In this document: one piece after another, positions 30,670 to 40,863 of the stretch
How the letters are laid out: each line of letters begins with the position of its first letter
Position numbering within the stretch: position 1 is the stretch's first letter
Source: an uncultured Prochlorococcus sp.
Lineage (GTDB): Bacteria > Cyanobacteriota > Cyanobacteriia > PCC-6307 > Cyanobiaceae
DNA length: 46,101 bases
Assembly: GCA_902622705.1 (NCBI GenBank)
Contig: CACNQT010000006.1
Location: 1-46,101, forward strand
Direction of reading: 5' to 3'
Notes under the pieces: generated by a model
Databases searched by the model: none
The model's input: only the letters and a program-made list of their open reading frames with translations
What the model was told of the DNA's origin: nothing
Program-made: the position numbers and the translations under genes

Positions 30670-30741
30670 AGCGGATGAAGAGATTCGAACTCTCGACATT
30701 CTCCTTGGCAAGGAGATGCTCTACCACTGAGCTACATCCGC
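30670..30741 (-). tRNA. tRNA-Gly (anticodon GCC)
   Basis: Reading the minus strand, the cloverleaf folds completely. The acceptor stem is GCGGATG with CATCCGC, the D arm GCTC...GAGC, the anticodon stem TCTCC with GGAGA around the loop TTGCCAA, and the T arm GAGAG-TTCGAAT-CTCTT. The anticodon is GCC, which reads GGC and GGU. The discriminator base is U, as expected for glycine. The 3' CCA is not encoded, since TTTAATG follows, so it must be added by the nucleotidyltransferase. Length is 72 bases including the discriminator. Confidence 0.98.
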
Positions 30742-30799
30742 ATAACTTATTTATATTATCTCAAAGATGGGATCAATGATAGAAATAATTAATTTTTTT

Positions 30800-31279
30800 T
30801 CAATTATTTAAATTTTTTATTAAGGATCCCATCTCAATTGCTTGTAAAGCATAATTCCAACCAAGATTATTTTTAATCCCTGCTCTTTCAAGAGCCTGCT
30901 GCATAGTATCAGTAGTTAAAACTCCAAAAATAATTGGAACATTATTTTCATTTGAAACTTGTGAAATACCTTTGCTAGCCTCAGATATAACTACATCATA
31001 GTGGGAAGTTTCGCCACGGATTACAGCTCCAAGAGCAATTACAACGTCATAATTCTTATTTTTCATAAGGGTTTTAGCTGCGATTGGTAATTCGAATGAA
31101 CCAGGCACCCAAACTATATCTACTTGATTGCTTAATTCAGAAGTATCTAAACCATGTCTTTTTAAACAATCAAGACAACCAGATAGAATTTTATTTGTAA
31201 TTAAATCATTAAATCTCGCTATTACAATGCCAACTTTTAAAGTAGAAGCATTAGTAAAAGATCCCTCAAAAATGGCCAT
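30800..31279 (-). CDS. ribH: 6,7-dimethyl-8-ribityllumazine synthase
   Basis: Penultimate enzyme of riboflavin synthesis, condensing the ribityl-pyrimidinedione with dihydroxybutanone phosphate. Conserved parts are [45 protein letters not shown] (His that assists catalysis near residue 93) and [17 protein letters not shown]. The 159 residues fit the icosahedral-capsid type. It follows psbZ by 49 bases on the same strand. This ribH-psbZ neighbourhood recurs in cyanobacteria. Confidence 0.96.
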   Translation of the reverse strand: MAIFEGSFTNASTLKVGIVIARFNDLITNKILSGCLDCLKRHGLDTSELSNQVDIVWVPGSFELPIAAKTLMKNKNYDVVIALGAVIRGETSHYDVVISEASKGISQVSNENNVPIIFGVLTTDTMQQALERAGIKNNLGWNYALQAIEMGSLIKNLNN

Positions 31280-31328
31280 TCAATTAAACTACGTTATATT
31301 AATAGACTCTCACGAAAAGGTATTAAGT

Positions 31329-31526
31329 TCAAACTAATGAAGAAACTATCCCTGTAACAAAAACTAAAACAACCCAAACAGCTGCAATAGAATAAATTTT
31401 TCTCCTACTTTCTCGCTGTCCTTCCTCTGTAGAAGGTTGAGTCACATATAAAACGGGTACTCCAACTACAGCAATTAAAGAAGCAAATAATAGAGCATTT
31501 ACGAAGAAAAAGTTAACAGCCTGCAT
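31329..31526 (-). CDS. psbZ: Photosystem II protein PsbZ (Ycf9)
   Basis: A 65-residue protein with two membrane helices (about 5-26 and 46-64), joined by a polar loop (TQPSTEEGQRESRRKIY). The architecture, the VPVLYVTQP turn and the C-terminal WVVLVFVTGIVSSL match PsbZ, a two-helix peripheral subunit of photosystem II that stabilises antenna attachment. It is 3 residues longer than the usual 62. The position directly upstream of ribH supports the call, because that pairing is common in cyanobacteria. It diverges from mutS. Confidence 0.88.
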   Translation of the reverse strand: MQAVNFFFVNALLFASLIAVVGVPVLYVTQPSTEEGQRESRRKIYSIAAVWVVLVFVTGIVSSLV

Positions 31527-31667
31527 AATTCAGTCTTAGGTTTCAGATTATTATAAATACTATATTCTCATGAAAATGATAATTTTTAGAGAAAATTTAC
31601 ATACTTTAGCCACTTTAAATGCAAAAAAAAATTTTCCTCCTAAGATCTATTTAGGAATTAAAAAAGT

Positions 31668-34409
31668 ATGCAAGAAGATACTATAATCCAAAAGAATTTA
31701 TTTGCGATTAGTAGTGAAAATAATGAGCAAAAAGAAATATCAGGAATTCCAGAAGATTTATCTTGGGAAGATTTAAAAAAAGAATCGAAAAAAAGACCTA
31801 GACAAAGAAAAAATTCAACTAATTTAATAAATAAATTCAAAACTGATTTAATTTCAAATAATAAAAATGTTTGCATCAATGAAGAATCTTATAGCTATAA
31901 AACAGTTTCAAAACTGAAGTTAACTCCTGTAATGAGGCATTATGTAACTCTAAAAGAGGAAAATAAAGATAGGTTATTACTTTATAGATTAGGAGATTTT
32001 TTTGAATGTTTTTTTGAGGACGCTGTATTAATATCTAATCTTTTAGAAATAACGCTTACCAGCAAAGATGCTGGCAAAGAGATTGGTAAGATCCCTATGG
32101 CAGGGGTTCCCTATCATGCAATGGAGAGATACTGTGCTGATTTAATTAAAAAAAATCATTCTGTGATTATATGCGACCAATTAGAAAAAAGTTCTGGAAA
32201 TTATGGGACTCCAATAAAAAGAGGAATAACAAGAATAATTACTCCGGGAACTGTAATTGAAGAGGGGATGTTGATAGCAAAGAAAAATAATTGGATTACT
32301 GCTATTTACTTATCAGTCGAAAATTCAGATGAATCTTATGAATGGGGTATATCAAAAGCTGATGTAAGCACAGGAGAATTAATAACTTTAGAAGGTCAAT
32401 CTCTGTCAAAACTATTTGATGAAATTATTAAATTAGATTCTTCAGAAATCATTGTAGGATGTAATGAAGTAAGAAATTTATTAATTGAAGGAAATAGTCA
32501 AATTACATATACTGTTTCTCAAGAGACTAATTTCGGTATTAATGAAGCAAATTATCTAATAAAAAAATATTTCCAAATTGCAAACCTAGAAGGAATAGGA
32601 CTTAAAAATTTAAACAATGCGACTAGATCACTTGGAGGTTTATTAAATTATTTAGAAAAAATAAATCCTTCAAATATAGATAAAGATTCTTCTGTAAAAA
32701 TCTCATTAGATTTTCCACAAATTCAATTTGGTCATAACAAATTAATTATTGATTATCAAACTCAAAAAAACTTAGAAATCAAAAATACACAGAGAGAAAA
32801 CAATTATGTAGGTTCACTACTTTGGAGTATTGATAGAACTTATACTTGCATGGGGGCAAGGTGTTTAAGAAGGTGGATAGATTCACCACTATTAAACATT
32901 AATGAAATTTATAAAAGACAAAATATAATTACAAACTTTATTGAATCTAAACAATTACGTATAGATACCCAAAATTTACTAAGAGCAATGGGGGATTTAG
33001 AAAGACTTGCGGGTAGAGCTTGTGCAGGTCATGCAAGTCCTAGAGACTTAATTGCAATATCTGAAGGTTTAAAAAAATTGCCTAGACTAAAATCCATAAT
33101 TGAATTATTTAAATATGATCTCCCAGATTGGACTGATCAATTAAAAAATATTGATGAAGCACTCTTAGAATTAGCAGATACTATAGGTTTTAAACTAATA
33201 GAAAATCCTCCCCTAAATATTAGTGAAGGAGGCATGATCCACGATGGTGTTGACAATATATTAGATGGTTTACGCAATTTAATGGATGATTACTCTGAGT
33301 GGCTAAATAAAGAGGAATTAAAAGAAAGGAAAATTAGCAAAATTTCAAACCTAAAAATTCAATTTCATAAAAATTTTGGTTACTACATTTCTATTAGTAA
33401 ATCAAAAGTTAATTTAGCTCCACAACATTGGATCAAAAGGCAAACACTTACTAATGAAGAAAGGTATATTACTACAGAAATTAAAAATAAAGAAAATAAA
33501 ATTTTCCAAATAAAAAGCAGAGCTTCATCAAGAGAATACGAAATTTTCTGTGAATTAAGAAATATAGTTGCTGAAAAAACAAAGCAAATAAGATCAATCG
33601 CAAAATCCATTGCATCTCTGGATGCATTGCTTGGTTTATCAATTACTTCAATTGAAAACAATTTTATAAAACCTTCATTAATACCAATTAATGATTCAAT
33701 TACAAAAAATAGTACAAAAATTATCGCAGGAAGAAATCCAATTGTAGAGCAATTGTTAGATGATAAAAAGTTTATTGCAAACGATATCTCTTTTGAGGAT
33801 AATCAAAAATTAATAATATTAACAGGTCCTAATGCAAGCGGAAAAAGTTGCTTTATAAGACAACTTGGTTTAATACAAATTCTCGCACAAATTGGTAGCT
33901 TTGTTCCTGCTAATAAAGCTGAAATAAAGATTGCAGATAGGATTTTTACAAGAATAGGGGCGGTTGATGATCAATCATCTGGACAATCAACATTTATGGT
34001 GGAAATGTCTGAAACTGCATCAATTCTAAATCAAGCAACTTCTAGCTCACTAGTTTTACTTGATGAGATAGGTAGAGGGACATCTACTTTTGATGGACTT
34101 TCAATAGCTTGGTCAGTAAGTGAATATCTTGCAAAAAAAATTCAATGTAATACTATTTTTGCAACGCACTATCATGAGCTGAATTATTTAAAAAATTCAA
34201 ATAAGAATATACAAAATTTTCAAGTTTTAGTAGAACAAAATAACGAACAGCTAATTTTTAGTCACAGGATTGTAAAAGGGGGCTCAAACAAAAGCTACGG
34301 TATAGAGGCAGCGAAATTAGCAGGAGTTCCAAAAGAGGTTATAGAAAAAGCAAAATCAGTTTTAAATTCTTTAGAACAAAATAATAAATTAAATTATGAT
34401 ATTGAGTAA
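31668..34409 (+). CDS. mutS: DNA mismatch repair protein MutS
   Basis: Recognises mismatches and starts repair. The mismatch-reading motif is GDFFECF, which keeps the Phe and Glu of the F-x-E element. Later domains follow in order to the ATPase: Walker [15 protein letters not shown] (about residue 719), then [12 protein letters not shown] and Walker [17 protein letters not shown], and THYHELNYL. It is 913 residues. The first ~84 residues, before [14 protein letters not shown], are an extension beyond the usual MutS start, including the basic patch KKRPRQRKN. The frame and start (ATG 31668) look sound. It stands alone, converging on cobH. Confidence 0.97.
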   Translation: MQEDTIIQKNLFAISSENNEQKEISGIPEDLSWEDLKKESKKRPRQRKNSTNLINKFKTDLISNNKNVCINEESYSYKTVSKLKLTPVMRHYVTLKEENKDRLLLYRLGDFFECFFEDAVLISNLLEITLTSKDAGKEIGKIPMAGVPYHAMERYCADLIKKNHSVIICDQLEKSSGNYGTPIKRGITRIITPGTVIEEGMLIAKKNNWITAIYLSVENSDESYEWGISKADVSTGELITLEGQSLSKLFDEIIKLDSSEIIVGCNEVRNLLIEGNSQITYTVSQETNFGINEANYLIKKYFQIANLEGIGLKNLNNATRSLGGLLNYLEKINPSNIDKDSSVKISLDFPQIQFGHNKLIIDYQTQKNLEIKNTQRENNYVGSLLWSIDRTYTCMGARCLRRWIDSPLLNINEIYKRQNIITNFIESKQLRIDTQNLLRAMGDLERLAGRACAGHASPRDLIAISEGLKKLPRLKSIIELFKYDLPDWTDQLKNIDEALLELADTIGFKLIENPPLNISEGGMIHDGVDNILDGLRNLMDDYSEWLNKEELKERKISKISNLKIQFHKNFGYYISISKSKVNLAPQHWIKRQTLTNEERYITTEIKNKENKIFQIKSRASSREYEIFCELRNIVAEKTKQIRSIAKSIASLDALLGLSITSIENNFIKPSLIPINDSITKNSTKIIAGRNPIVEQLLDDKKFIANDISFEDNQKLIILTGPNASGKSCFIRQLGLIQILAQIGSFVPANKAEIKIADRIFTRIGAVDDQSSGQSTFMVEMSETASILNQATSSSLVLLDEIGRGTSTFDGLSIAWSVSEYLAKKIQCNTIFATHYHELNYLKNSNKNIQNFQVLVEQNNEQLIFSHRIVKGGSNKSYGIEAAKLAGVPKEVIEKAKSVLNSLEQNNKLNYDIE

Positions 34410-34440
34410 ATTTTTGACATTTTTAAGAGATAAATACTTT

Positions 34441-35064
34441 TTAAATAGATTCCCTCAACAAGGCGTTAACCGCAGCAGCTGCCATGGCAGCACCTCCTCT
34501 AGTTGAATTCAAAACAATTCTAGGGAAATCGGTAGAAATCAGCTTGTTTTTGCTTTTCTCTACTCCAATAAATCCAACGGGCATTCCTATTATTAAACTA
34601 GGTAAATTTTTTCCATTTTCCAAAATATCAATTAAATACGTTAAAGCTGTTGGAGAACTCCCAATAACTACAATAGGTGATTTGCTTCCGGAATTTATAG
34701 CGGACAACTCCTTCCAACCTTCACTTAAGCCATATGCAGTTTTAGTTAATTTTGTATAATTATTTTTTCCAAACCACATTCTAGCCGCGAATACTTTATT
34801 CCTAGTAGTATTATCTGCCATGGATTTTATAGCTGCTGCAGCCATATCGGTATCAGTTAAAATCGGAGCACCATTTTTAAGAGCCTGAAGCCCCTTTTCG
34901 CATGCACCTTCACTAAAATTTACAAGATGTTGAATAGAAAAATCTCCCGAAGTATGTACTAATCTTTCTAAGACTTTTTTTTCCAAATAATTTAGATCAT
35001 TTGCTACTAAATGAGATCTTATGAATTTGATACTTTCCAAAAAAATTGGATGATCTACTACCAT
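34441..35064 (-). CDS. cobH: Precorrin-8X methylmutase (CobH/CbiC)
   Basis: Moves a methyl group from C-11 to C-12 of the corrin ring in cobalamin synthesis (pseudocobalamin in Prochlorococcus). The 207 residues are normal. HPIFLESIKFIRSHL is the family start, VHTSGDF contains the His thought to be catalytic, and IGSSPTALTYLIDIL and GMPVGFIGVEKSK are family blocks. The end NSTRGGAAMAAAAVNALL is the usual glycine-rich C-terminus. It is not clustered with other cobalamin genes here. It diverges from holA with a 60-base gap and shows no cobalamin riboswitch in that short leader. Confidence 0.94.
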   Translation of the reverse strand: MVVDHPIFLESIKFIRSHLVANDLNYLEKKVLERLVHTSGDFSIQHLVNFSEGACEKGLQALKNGAPILTDTDMAAAAIKSMADNTTRNKVFAARMWFGKNNYTKLTKTAYGLSEGWKELSAINSGSKSPIVVIGSSPTALTYLIDILENGKNLPSLIIGMPVGFIGVEKSKNKLISTDFPRIVLNSTRGGAAMAAAAVNALLRESI

Positions 35065-35101
35065 TGAATTTAATTTGTGTTAGAAGTAATCATAGTTAGT
35101 A

Positions 35102-35107
35102 TATGAT
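35102..35107 (+). promoter_or_regulatory. Candidate -10 element for holA
   Basis: TATGAT at 35102-35107 lies 17 bases before the holA ATG at 35125, which would give a 5' leader of roughly ten bases. The best -35-like hexamer upstream (TTAGAA) is weak. This is a plausible promoter position in the divergent cobH/holA gap, but AT-rich DNA yields many such hexamers. Confidence 0.2.
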
Positions 35108-35124
35108 TTTTTTATTGAGCGATT

Positions 35125-36126
35125 ATGCCAATACAAATATTATGGGGTAATGATTTAAATGCTCAAAACACATTTATCCAAAAATTAATTAATAAAGAAG
35201 TATCCAAAGAATGGAAAGAAATAAACGTAACTAATTTAAATGGAGATGATGATGAGCAAGTAAATAAAGCTTTTGATGAAATTCTTACGCCTCCCTTTGG
35301 AGAAGGATGCAGAATAGTTACTTTAAAAAATAATCCAATTTTTACTAAAAAAAATGAAGATCTAAGTTCTAAATTTGAAAAAATTCATGACCATATTCCG
35401 AAAAATACTTATTTCGTTTTACAAAATACAAAAAAACCTGATACGAGACTAAAGAGTACTAAATTTCTACAAAAACTTATAAAAAAAAATTTAGCCAAAG
35501 AAAAATCATTTTCTTTACCAGAAATTTGGGATTATGAAGGACAAAAAAGATTTTTAGAAGATTCAGCAAATGCTATAAATATCAAAATTGATCAAAACGC
35601 AGCCGAATTAATTATAGATTCCGTTGGAAATGATAGCTTTAAATTAATCAATGAACTAGCTAAAGCAAAAACATACCTTTCCGCGTTATCATCTGATCCG
35701 AATTCACAACTTTTTCTAAAAAGTAATGATGTAAAAAAAATATTTAGTGATCATCATTCCAACATTTTCAAAATCATTGATCTTCTCTTACAAAAAAATA
35801 TTAATGAAAGCCTCATTGAAATAAATTATTCCTTACAGAAAGGAGAACCTGCTTTAAAACTAAATGCAGGTTTAATTAGTCAAATAAGAATCCATACCAT
35901 TATAAAATTAGCAGTTAATTCAGGAAACGATAATGCTGAAAAGATTGTTAATCTTGCAGGAATATCTAATCCAAAAAGAACTTTTTTTATTCGAAAAAAA
36001 GTAAAAAATATATCGCAGGAATACTTAATTAATTTAATGAGTAACTTAATAGATATTGAATCATTACTGAAAAAAGGTAATAATCCTATAAATGTTTTTA
36101 CCGAGAATTTAATTAATTTAAGTTAA
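35125..36126 (+). CDS. holA: DNA polymerase III, delta subunit (HolA)
   Basis: The clamp-loader wrench that opens the beta sliding clamp. The 333-residue protein shows the HolA layout. It starts with PIQILWGNDLNAQNTFIQKL (an altered P-loop region without Walker A, as expected for delta), and then LTPPFGEGCRIVTLKN. The middle is ENDTYF-type (FVLQNTKKPDTR) and DYEGQKRFLEDSANAINI leads to the C-terminal collar domain around SLQKGEPALKLNAGLISQIR. Sequence conservation in this family is low, so the call rests on overall pattern and size. lysC follows 39 bases later on the same strand. Confidence 0.87.
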   Translation: MPIQILWGNDLNAQNTFIQKLINKEVSKEWKEINVTNLNGDDDEQVNKAFDEILTPPFGEGCRIVTLKNNPIFTKKNEDLSSKFEKIHDHIPKNTYFVLQNTKKPDTRLKSTKFLQKLIKKNLAKEKSFSLPEIWDYEGQKRFLEDSANAINIKIDQNAAELIIDSVGNDSFKLINELAKAKTYLSALSSDPNSQLFLKSNDVKKIFSDHHSNIFKIIDLLLQKNINESLIEINYSLQKGEPALKLNAGLISQIRIHTIIKLAVNSGNDNAEKIVNLAGISNPKRTFFIRKKVKNISQEYLINLMSNLIDIESLLKKGNNPINVFTENLINLS

Positions 36127-36153
36127 TCAAATTATAAGTTTAATATTTTTCAC

Positions 36154-36159
36154 TATGAT
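36154..36159 (+). promoter_or_regulatory. Candidate -10 element for lysC
   Basis: TATGAT at 36154-36159 ends 6 bases before the lysC ATG. If it is used, transcription would start at or very near the A of the ATG, giving a leaderless mRNA. No clear -35 hexamer is present, and no ribosome-binding purine run precedes the ATG. The gene could equally be transcribed from the holA promoter 39 bases upstream. Confidence 0.22.
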
Positions 36160-36165
36160 TTAAAT

Positions 36166-37926
36166 ATGGCTTTACTAGTAAAAAAATTTGGCGGGACTTC
36201 TGTTGGTGATATTAAAAAAATTCAAAATATTGCAACTAGCATTTGTCAAAGTAAGGAAGAAGGAAATGAAATTGTCGTAGTTGTCTCTGCAATGGGTCAA
36301 ACTACAGATGATTTAAATTGTTTAGCGGAATCAATAAGCAAAAATCCTAATAAAAGAGAATTGGATATGCTTCTCTCAACTGGAGAGCAAATAACCATAG
36401 CTCTTCTTTCAATGGCATTAAACGAATACGGGATTCCTGCCATTTCTATGACTGGTAGCCAAGTGGGAATTATTACTGAATCAATACATGGAAAAGCAAG
36501 AATTCTTGATATTAAAACAGAAAGAATCCAAAATTATATAAATCAGGGTTTTGTAGTTGTAGTTGCTGGATTTCAAGGAACAACGTTAAGCCATACTGGA
36601 TCAATGGAAATTACGACTTTGGGTAGAGGTGGATCAGACACCTCTGCAGTAGCTTTATCAACAGCTTTAGGAGCTGAGACTTGCGAAATTTACACAGATG
36701 TTCCAGGGGTTCTTACTACTGATCCAAGAATTGTTCCTAATGCAAAACTCTTAGATGAAATTAGTTGTGAGGAAATGCTTGAACTTGCCAGCGTCGGTGC
36801 TTCAGTTCTGCATCCAAGAGCTGTAGAAATTGCCCGTAATTATGGAATAAAATTATGCGTCAAATCGAGCCAAAGCGACTCAAGTGGAACTTTACTTGAA
36901 AGCCAAATCCAACCTCTCCCGCTCAAAAGAGGAAGCTTAGAATTAACAAAAACAGTAAATAGTCTTGAAGTACTCGAAAACCAAGCAGTATTTAGTCTCT
37001 CAAATATTCCTGATAAACCTGGGATTGCAGCACAAATATTTGAAAAACTATCTGAAGCAGGTATTAATGTAGACCTAATAATACAAGCGACAAATGACGG
37101 AAATAATAACGATATTACATTTACTGTAAGTGAATTAGAAGTTAAAAAAACTGCAGAACAATGTGAACTTATAACTAGTCAATTAGGAGGAGAATACGAT
37201 TCTAAAATAAACATGACTAAATTGAGTATTCAAGGAGCAGGCATTATGGGTAGACCAAGTGTTTCAGCTGATTTATTTGATACTTTATCTCAAGCCAATA
37301 TAAATGTCAGGTTAATAGCTACTAGTGAAATTAAAGTCAGCTGTGTAATTGAAATTAATAATATTCCAAAAGCTATAAGATTTATTGCTGAGAAATTTAA
37401 GTTATCCGATACACAAATATTTGTTAATCCAATCAATGAAAAACAAAGTCAACCTGAAGTAAGAGGAATTGCATTAGATAAAAATCAAGTTCAAGTAAGT
37501 TTTCGGAAACTCCCTGATCGTCCAGGTGTGGCAGCATCTATATGCTTAGCATTAGCTGAAAATAATTTAATTTTCGATACTATCGTGCAATCTGAAAGAA
37601 TTTCCTCTTTAAAAACAAAGGATATAAGTCTTACCATGAATAAGCAAGATAGAGAACAAGCAAACTTAGTTTTTGATGCCTTAACAAAAAAATTACCCGG
37701 TTCATACATTGAAGATGGCCCTGCGATAGCCAAAGTAAGCACTGTAGGAGCAGGAATGGCTTTTAAGGTTGGAACGGCTGGAAAAATATTTAGAGCACTG
37801 GCCGACCAAAATATTAATATTGAAATGATTGCTACTAGTGAAATTAGAACTTCATGTATTGTCTTAGAAAAAGATTGTGACAAAGCAGTTAATGCAATTC
37901 ATAATCATTTTGAATTAGAGAAATAA
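36166..37926 (+). CDS. lysC: Aspartate kinase with four ACT domains
   Basis: Phosphorylates aspartate, the committed step toward lysine, threonine and methionine. The kinase domain has VKKFGGTSVGD at the start and GRGGSDTSAVALSTALGA around residue 155. Four ACT domains follow, starting near residues 268 (IPDKPGIAAQIF), 350 (GIMGRPSVSADLF), 441 (LPDRPGVAASIC) and 525 (GMAFKVGTAGKIF). The doubled ACT pair is a cyanobacterial trait linked to combined feedback by threonine and lysine; which effector acts here is unknown. At 586 residues it matches that class. MALLVKKFGGT fixes the start. asd and dapA, the next enzymes of the pathway, lie 7-8 kb away. Confidence 0.97.
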   Translation: MALLVKKFGGTSVGDIKKIQNIATSICQSKEEGNEIVVVVSAMGQTTDDLNCLAESISKNPNKRELDMLLSTGEQITIALLSMALNEYGIPAISMTGSQVGIITESIHGKARILDIKTERIQNYINQGFVVVVAGFQGTTLSHTGSMEITTLGRGGSDTSAVALSTALGAETCEIYTDVPGVLTTDPRIVPNAKLLDEISCEEMLELASVGASVLHPRAVEIARNYGIKLCVKSSQSDSSGTLLESQIQPLPLKRGSLELTKTVNSLEVLENQAVFSLSNIPDKPGIAAQIFEKLSEAGINVDLIIQATNDGNNNDITFTVSELEVKKTAEQCELITSQLGGEYDSKINMTKLSIQGAGIMGRPSVSADLFDTLSQANINVRLIATSEIKVSCVIEINNIPKAIRFIAEKFKLSDTQIFVNPINEKQSQPEVRGIALDKNQVQVSFRKLPDRPGVAASICLALAENNLIFDTIVQSERISSLKTKDISLTMNKQDREQANLVFDALTKKLPGSYIEDGPAIAKVSTVGAGMAFKVGTAGKIFRALADQNINIEMIATSEIRTSCIVLEKDCDKAVNAIHNHFELEK

Positions 37927-37932
37927 GTTATT

Positions 37933-39972
37933 TTAGTTATTTCTTGCCAATTTTTGTCTTAATTTTTTGATTCTATCCCTCAAATTTGCTGCTTCTTCAA
38001 AATTTAACTCTTTTGCAGCATCTTTCATTTTAATTTCTAACCTGTCTATTAAGTCAGGCAATTCTTCAAGCAAGCTTTGATTATCGTTTGCATTAAGAAT
38101 TGCGTCCGTTTTATTATTAACTATATTTATTAAATCTTTAGATAAACCACCAGCATCTAATTTTCGAGAAAGTTCTAAAAAAGATAATATTGAATTTTCT
38201 ATTTTTTTACCTGCAGGTTTTGGAATAATACCATTAACCTCGTTATATTTTTTTTGAATAGTTCTTCTTCTGTCAGTTTCAGATATTGCTCTTTTCATCG
38301 AATCTGTAAAGTTATCAGCATAAAGCAATGCGACCCCTTCAACATGTCTTGCGGCTCTTCCAATTGTTTGAATTAATGATCTTTCTGCTCTAAGAAAACC
38401 TTCTTTATCAGCATCTAAAATGGCGACTAATGATACTTCAGGAAGATCAAGTCCCTCTCTTAATAAATTAACGCCTACCAAGACATCATATTCGCCCATT
38501 CTGAGGTCTTGAATTATTTCAATTCTTTCAATTGAATGAATTTCGGAATGCAAATATCTAACTCTTACTTTATTTTCAGATAAAAAATCAGTTAAATCTT
38601 CAGCCATTCTCTTAGTAAGAGTAGTCACTAACACTCTTTGATCCTTTTCAGCTCTAATTCTTATTTCAGAGAGTAGATCTTCTATTTGACCCTCACTAGG
38701 TCTTACATCAATTACTGGGTCTAATACCCCAGTTGGTCTTATCACTTGTTCAATAAATTCACCATTACATTGATCTAATTCCCATTGACCAGGAGTTGCA
38801 CTTATAAATAATGTTTGCCTTGATTTATCCCAAAACTCCTCACACTTTAAAGGTCTATTATCTGCAGCACTTGGCAATCTAAAACCATGATCTATTAAAA
38901 CTTTTTTTCTAGATTGATCACCGTTGTACATCGCATGTAGTTGAGGACATGTTACATGACTTTCATCGACTACCAACAACCAATCTTTAGGAAAGTAATC
39001 TATTAGGCATTCTGGAGGTGAACCTTCCTCCCTTCCTGATAAATGACGAGCATAATTCTCAACCCCATTACAATAACCAACCTCTTTTAGCATTTCTAAA
39101 TCATATTTTGTGCGTTGTTCTAAACGTTGAGCCTCTAATAATTTTCCTTCGTATGTGAATTTATCAATTTGAATTTTCAATTCACTTCTAATTGCACTTA
39201 TTGCACTCTCAAGTCTTTCTTTTGGAGTAACAAAATGCTTCGCAGGGTAAACACTAACTTGTTCTAAACTTTCGAGAATCTCTCCAGTAGTAGGGTCAAC
39301 ATATCTAACAGCCTCGACTTCATCACCAAATAATTCAATTCTTATCAATCTATCTTCATAAGCAGGCCCAATCTCTAAAACATCACCTTTAATTCTGAAT
39401 CTACCTCTAGTAATTTCGATATCATTTCTAGTATATTGATTTTCAACGAGCGACCTTAATGAAGAACGTAGATTTATAGATTTTCCAACTTCAAACTTAA
39501 CTGCAGCTTTTAAATATTCACTTGGTATACCAAGCCCATAAATACAACTAATAGAGGCCACTACAATTACATCTTTTCTCTCAAATAATGAGCGTGTAGC
39601 AGAATGCCGAAGCATGTCTATTTCTTCATTAATTGAAGCTGTTTTCGCAATATAAGTATCACTTACAGGGACATAAGCTTCAGGTTGATAATAATCATAG
39701 TAGGAAATAAAGTACTCAACAGCATTTTTTGGAAAGAACTCCCTTAATTCATTACATAGTTGTGCAGCTAATGTTTTGTTATGAGCCAATACAAGGGCCG
39801 GCCTTCCTGTTTGTTGAATTACATTTGCAATAGTAAATGTTTTACCAGTTCCAGTAGCTCCTAAAAGAGTCTGAAACTCTTTCCCACTTTTAACACCTCT
39901 AACTAATTTTTTAATAGCTTCTGGTTGATCTCCATTTGGTTCGTAAGGAGCTTGAAGCTTATAGTTATTCAT
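37933..39972 (-). CDS. uvrB: Excinuclease ABC subunit B (UvrB)
   Basis: Damage-verifying helicase-like component of nucleotide excision repair. Walker A is GATGTGKT at residues 38-45. The beta-hairpin region is [12 protein letters not shown] at about 91-102. DESHVTCPQ is the Walker B and the motif VI segment is [12 protein letters not shown]. The C-terminal UVR domain ([24 protein letters not shown]) binds UvrC. The 679 residues are normal. It converges on lysC with a 6-base gap, and ycf23 lies upstream of it on the same strand 29 bases away. A LexA-type box is not visible in that short gap. Confidence 0.97.
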   Translation of the reverse strand: MNNYKLQAPYEPNGDQPEAIKKLVRGVKSGKEFQTLLGATGTGKTFTIANVIQQTGRPALVLAHNKTLAAQLCNELREFFPKNAVEYFISYYDYYQPEAYVPVSDTYIAKTASINEEIDMLRHSATRSLFERKDVIVVASISCIYGLGIPSEYLKAAVKFEVGKSINLRSSLRSLVENQYTRNDIEITRGRFRIKGDVLEIGPAYEDRLIRIELFGDEVEAVRYVDPTTGEILESLEQVSVYPAKHFVTPKERLESAISAIRSELKIQIDKFTYEGKLLEAQRLEQRTKYDLEMLKEVGYCNGVENYARHLSGREEGSPPECLIDYFPKDWLLVVDESHVTCPQLHAMYNGDQSRKKVLIDHGFRLPSAADNRPLKCEEFWDKSRQTLFISATPGQWELDQCNGEFIEQVIRPTGVLDPVIDVRPSEGQIEDLLSEIRIRAEKDQRVLVTTLTKRMAEDLTDFLSENKVRVRYLHSEIHSIERIEIIQDLRMGEYDVLVGVNLLREGLDLPEVSLVAILDADKEGFLRAERSLIQTIGRAARHVEGVALLYADNFTDSMKRAISETDRRRTIQKKYNEVNGIIPKPAGKKIENSILSFLELSRKLDAGGLSKDLINIVNNKTDAILNANDNQSLLEELPDLIDRLEIKMKDAAKELNFEEAANLRDRIKKLRQKLARNN

Positions 39973-40001
39973 TAAGCTAACAGCTAAACGGTATTAATAT
40001 A

Positions 40002-40778
40002 CTAAGAAATTTTTTCTCCAATTATTGAATTTTTCAAAGATTCTTTTAAGCCCCTAACAACCGCAATCATTGATATTAAATCATCCAATTTATTAACTAC
40101 AGATCCAACGCCAACTGCTGAAGCTCCGCAAGATATTGCTAGTGGACAAGTTACTTGGCTTAATCCAGAAGCACTCATAATAGGTATCTCGACAGATTGT
40201 TTCTTAAACTCTTGGTAAATAGCATAGGTAGCTGCAAGAGTTGGTACTGACTTTTCAAAAAAACCTTGAATTCCAGATGAGTAAGGACTAGAGCTGGTCC
40301 CACCTTCTGTTTGAATAATATCAACACTTTCATCAACTAGCTTTAAAGCAAGTTCAACTTGTTTATCAATAGGCATAGTATGAGGAACAGTTACTGATAA
40401 GGGAATATTTGGTAATAAGTCCTTTGTTTCTTTAGTTATGTTTAAGACTTTTTCATCTGAGAAATTAATACCTTTTTCATAAAAAGTATCGTAATTTCCT
40501 ATCTCAATTAATGAAGCTCCTGCTTTTACAGAATCTAAAAAAGAATGTGGCACTACAGCACTCACGCATACGGGTAATGAAGAATTCTCGAGTGCTAGAT
40601 CAACTAATTCAGGTTTACAAGCAATATCAACAAGATCTGCACCTCCTAATGCAGCAGCCTCAACAATTGTTTTCACAGATTGAGCATCGAAATTATTCAA
40701 TCCTGAAATAACTTTGAGCAAAGAATTACTTCTCAACTCTTCTTTAATTTTTTGTGGCAAAAGATTAATCAGACTCAT
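40002..40778 (-). CDS. ycf23: Ycf23/DUF561 family protein
   Basis: A 258-residue protein of the family conserved in cyanobacteria and red-lineage plastids, with no settled function. The N-terminus KVISGLNNFDAQSVKTIVEA and AALGGADLVDIACKPELV match it, and the predicted alternation of strands and helices (ISGLNNF, GASLIEIGNYD, LSVTVPHTMP, IPIMSASGLS) indicates a TIM barrel. The GGTSSSPYSSG segment and the C-terminal SCGASAVGVGSVVNKL resemble phosphate-binding loops of such barrels, so a small phosphorylated substrate is possible. It precedes uvrB by 29 bases on the same strand and diverges from tilS. Confidence 0.82.
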   Translation of the reverse strand: MSLINLLPQKIKEELRSNSLLKVISGLNNFDAQSVKTIVEAAALGGADLVDIACKPELVDLALENSSLPVCVSAVVPHSFLDSVKAGASLIEIGNYDTFYEKGINFSDEKVLNITKETKDLLPNIPLSVTVPHTMPIDKQVELALKLVDESVDIIQTEGGTSSSPYSSGIQGFFEKSVPTLAATYAIYQEFKKQSVEIPIMSASGLSQVTCPLAISCGASAVGVGSVVNKLDDLISMIAVVRGLKESLKNSIIGEKIS

Positions 40779-40808
40779 TTATTTAATGAATTTATTACTC
40801 GATTGTGA

Positions 40809-40829
40809 CATTGTTTTAGTAAAACAGTG
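40809..40829. promoter_or_regulatory. Near-perfect 21-bp palindrome in the ycf23/tilS divergent region
   Basis: The sequence contains TGTTTTA-G-TAAAACA (40812-40826), a perfect 7+1+7 palindrome. It extends outward by CAT/GTG to 40809-40829, interrupted only by one T/G mismatch. It lies between the two divergent starts (ycf23 at 40778 and tilS at 40864). A second perfect AT-only palindrome, ATTTTTTAAAAAAT, follows at 40831-40844. The arrangement suggests an operator that could serve both genes. No known regulator site that I recognise fits it. Confidence 0.35.
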
Positions 40830-40863
40830 CATTTTTTAAAAAATATTATCTGAGCAACACAAA

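Noticed and set aside
30783-30809. AAATAATT...AATTATTT inverted repeat at the end of ribH as a terminator
   Set aside because: An 8-bp A/T-only stem with an 11-base loop is too weak to support a terminator call.
31570-31686. 38-codon plus-strand frame before mutS (MKMIIFRENLHTL...)
   Set aside because: It overlaps the mutS start in another frame, has no recognisable pattern and is short enough to arise by chance in the psbZ/mutS gap.
34410-34440. Terminators between convergent pairs such as mutS/cobH, lysC/uvrB and tkt/thiC
   Set aside because: The gaps are 6-31 bases and contain no hairpin followed by a T-run on either strand.
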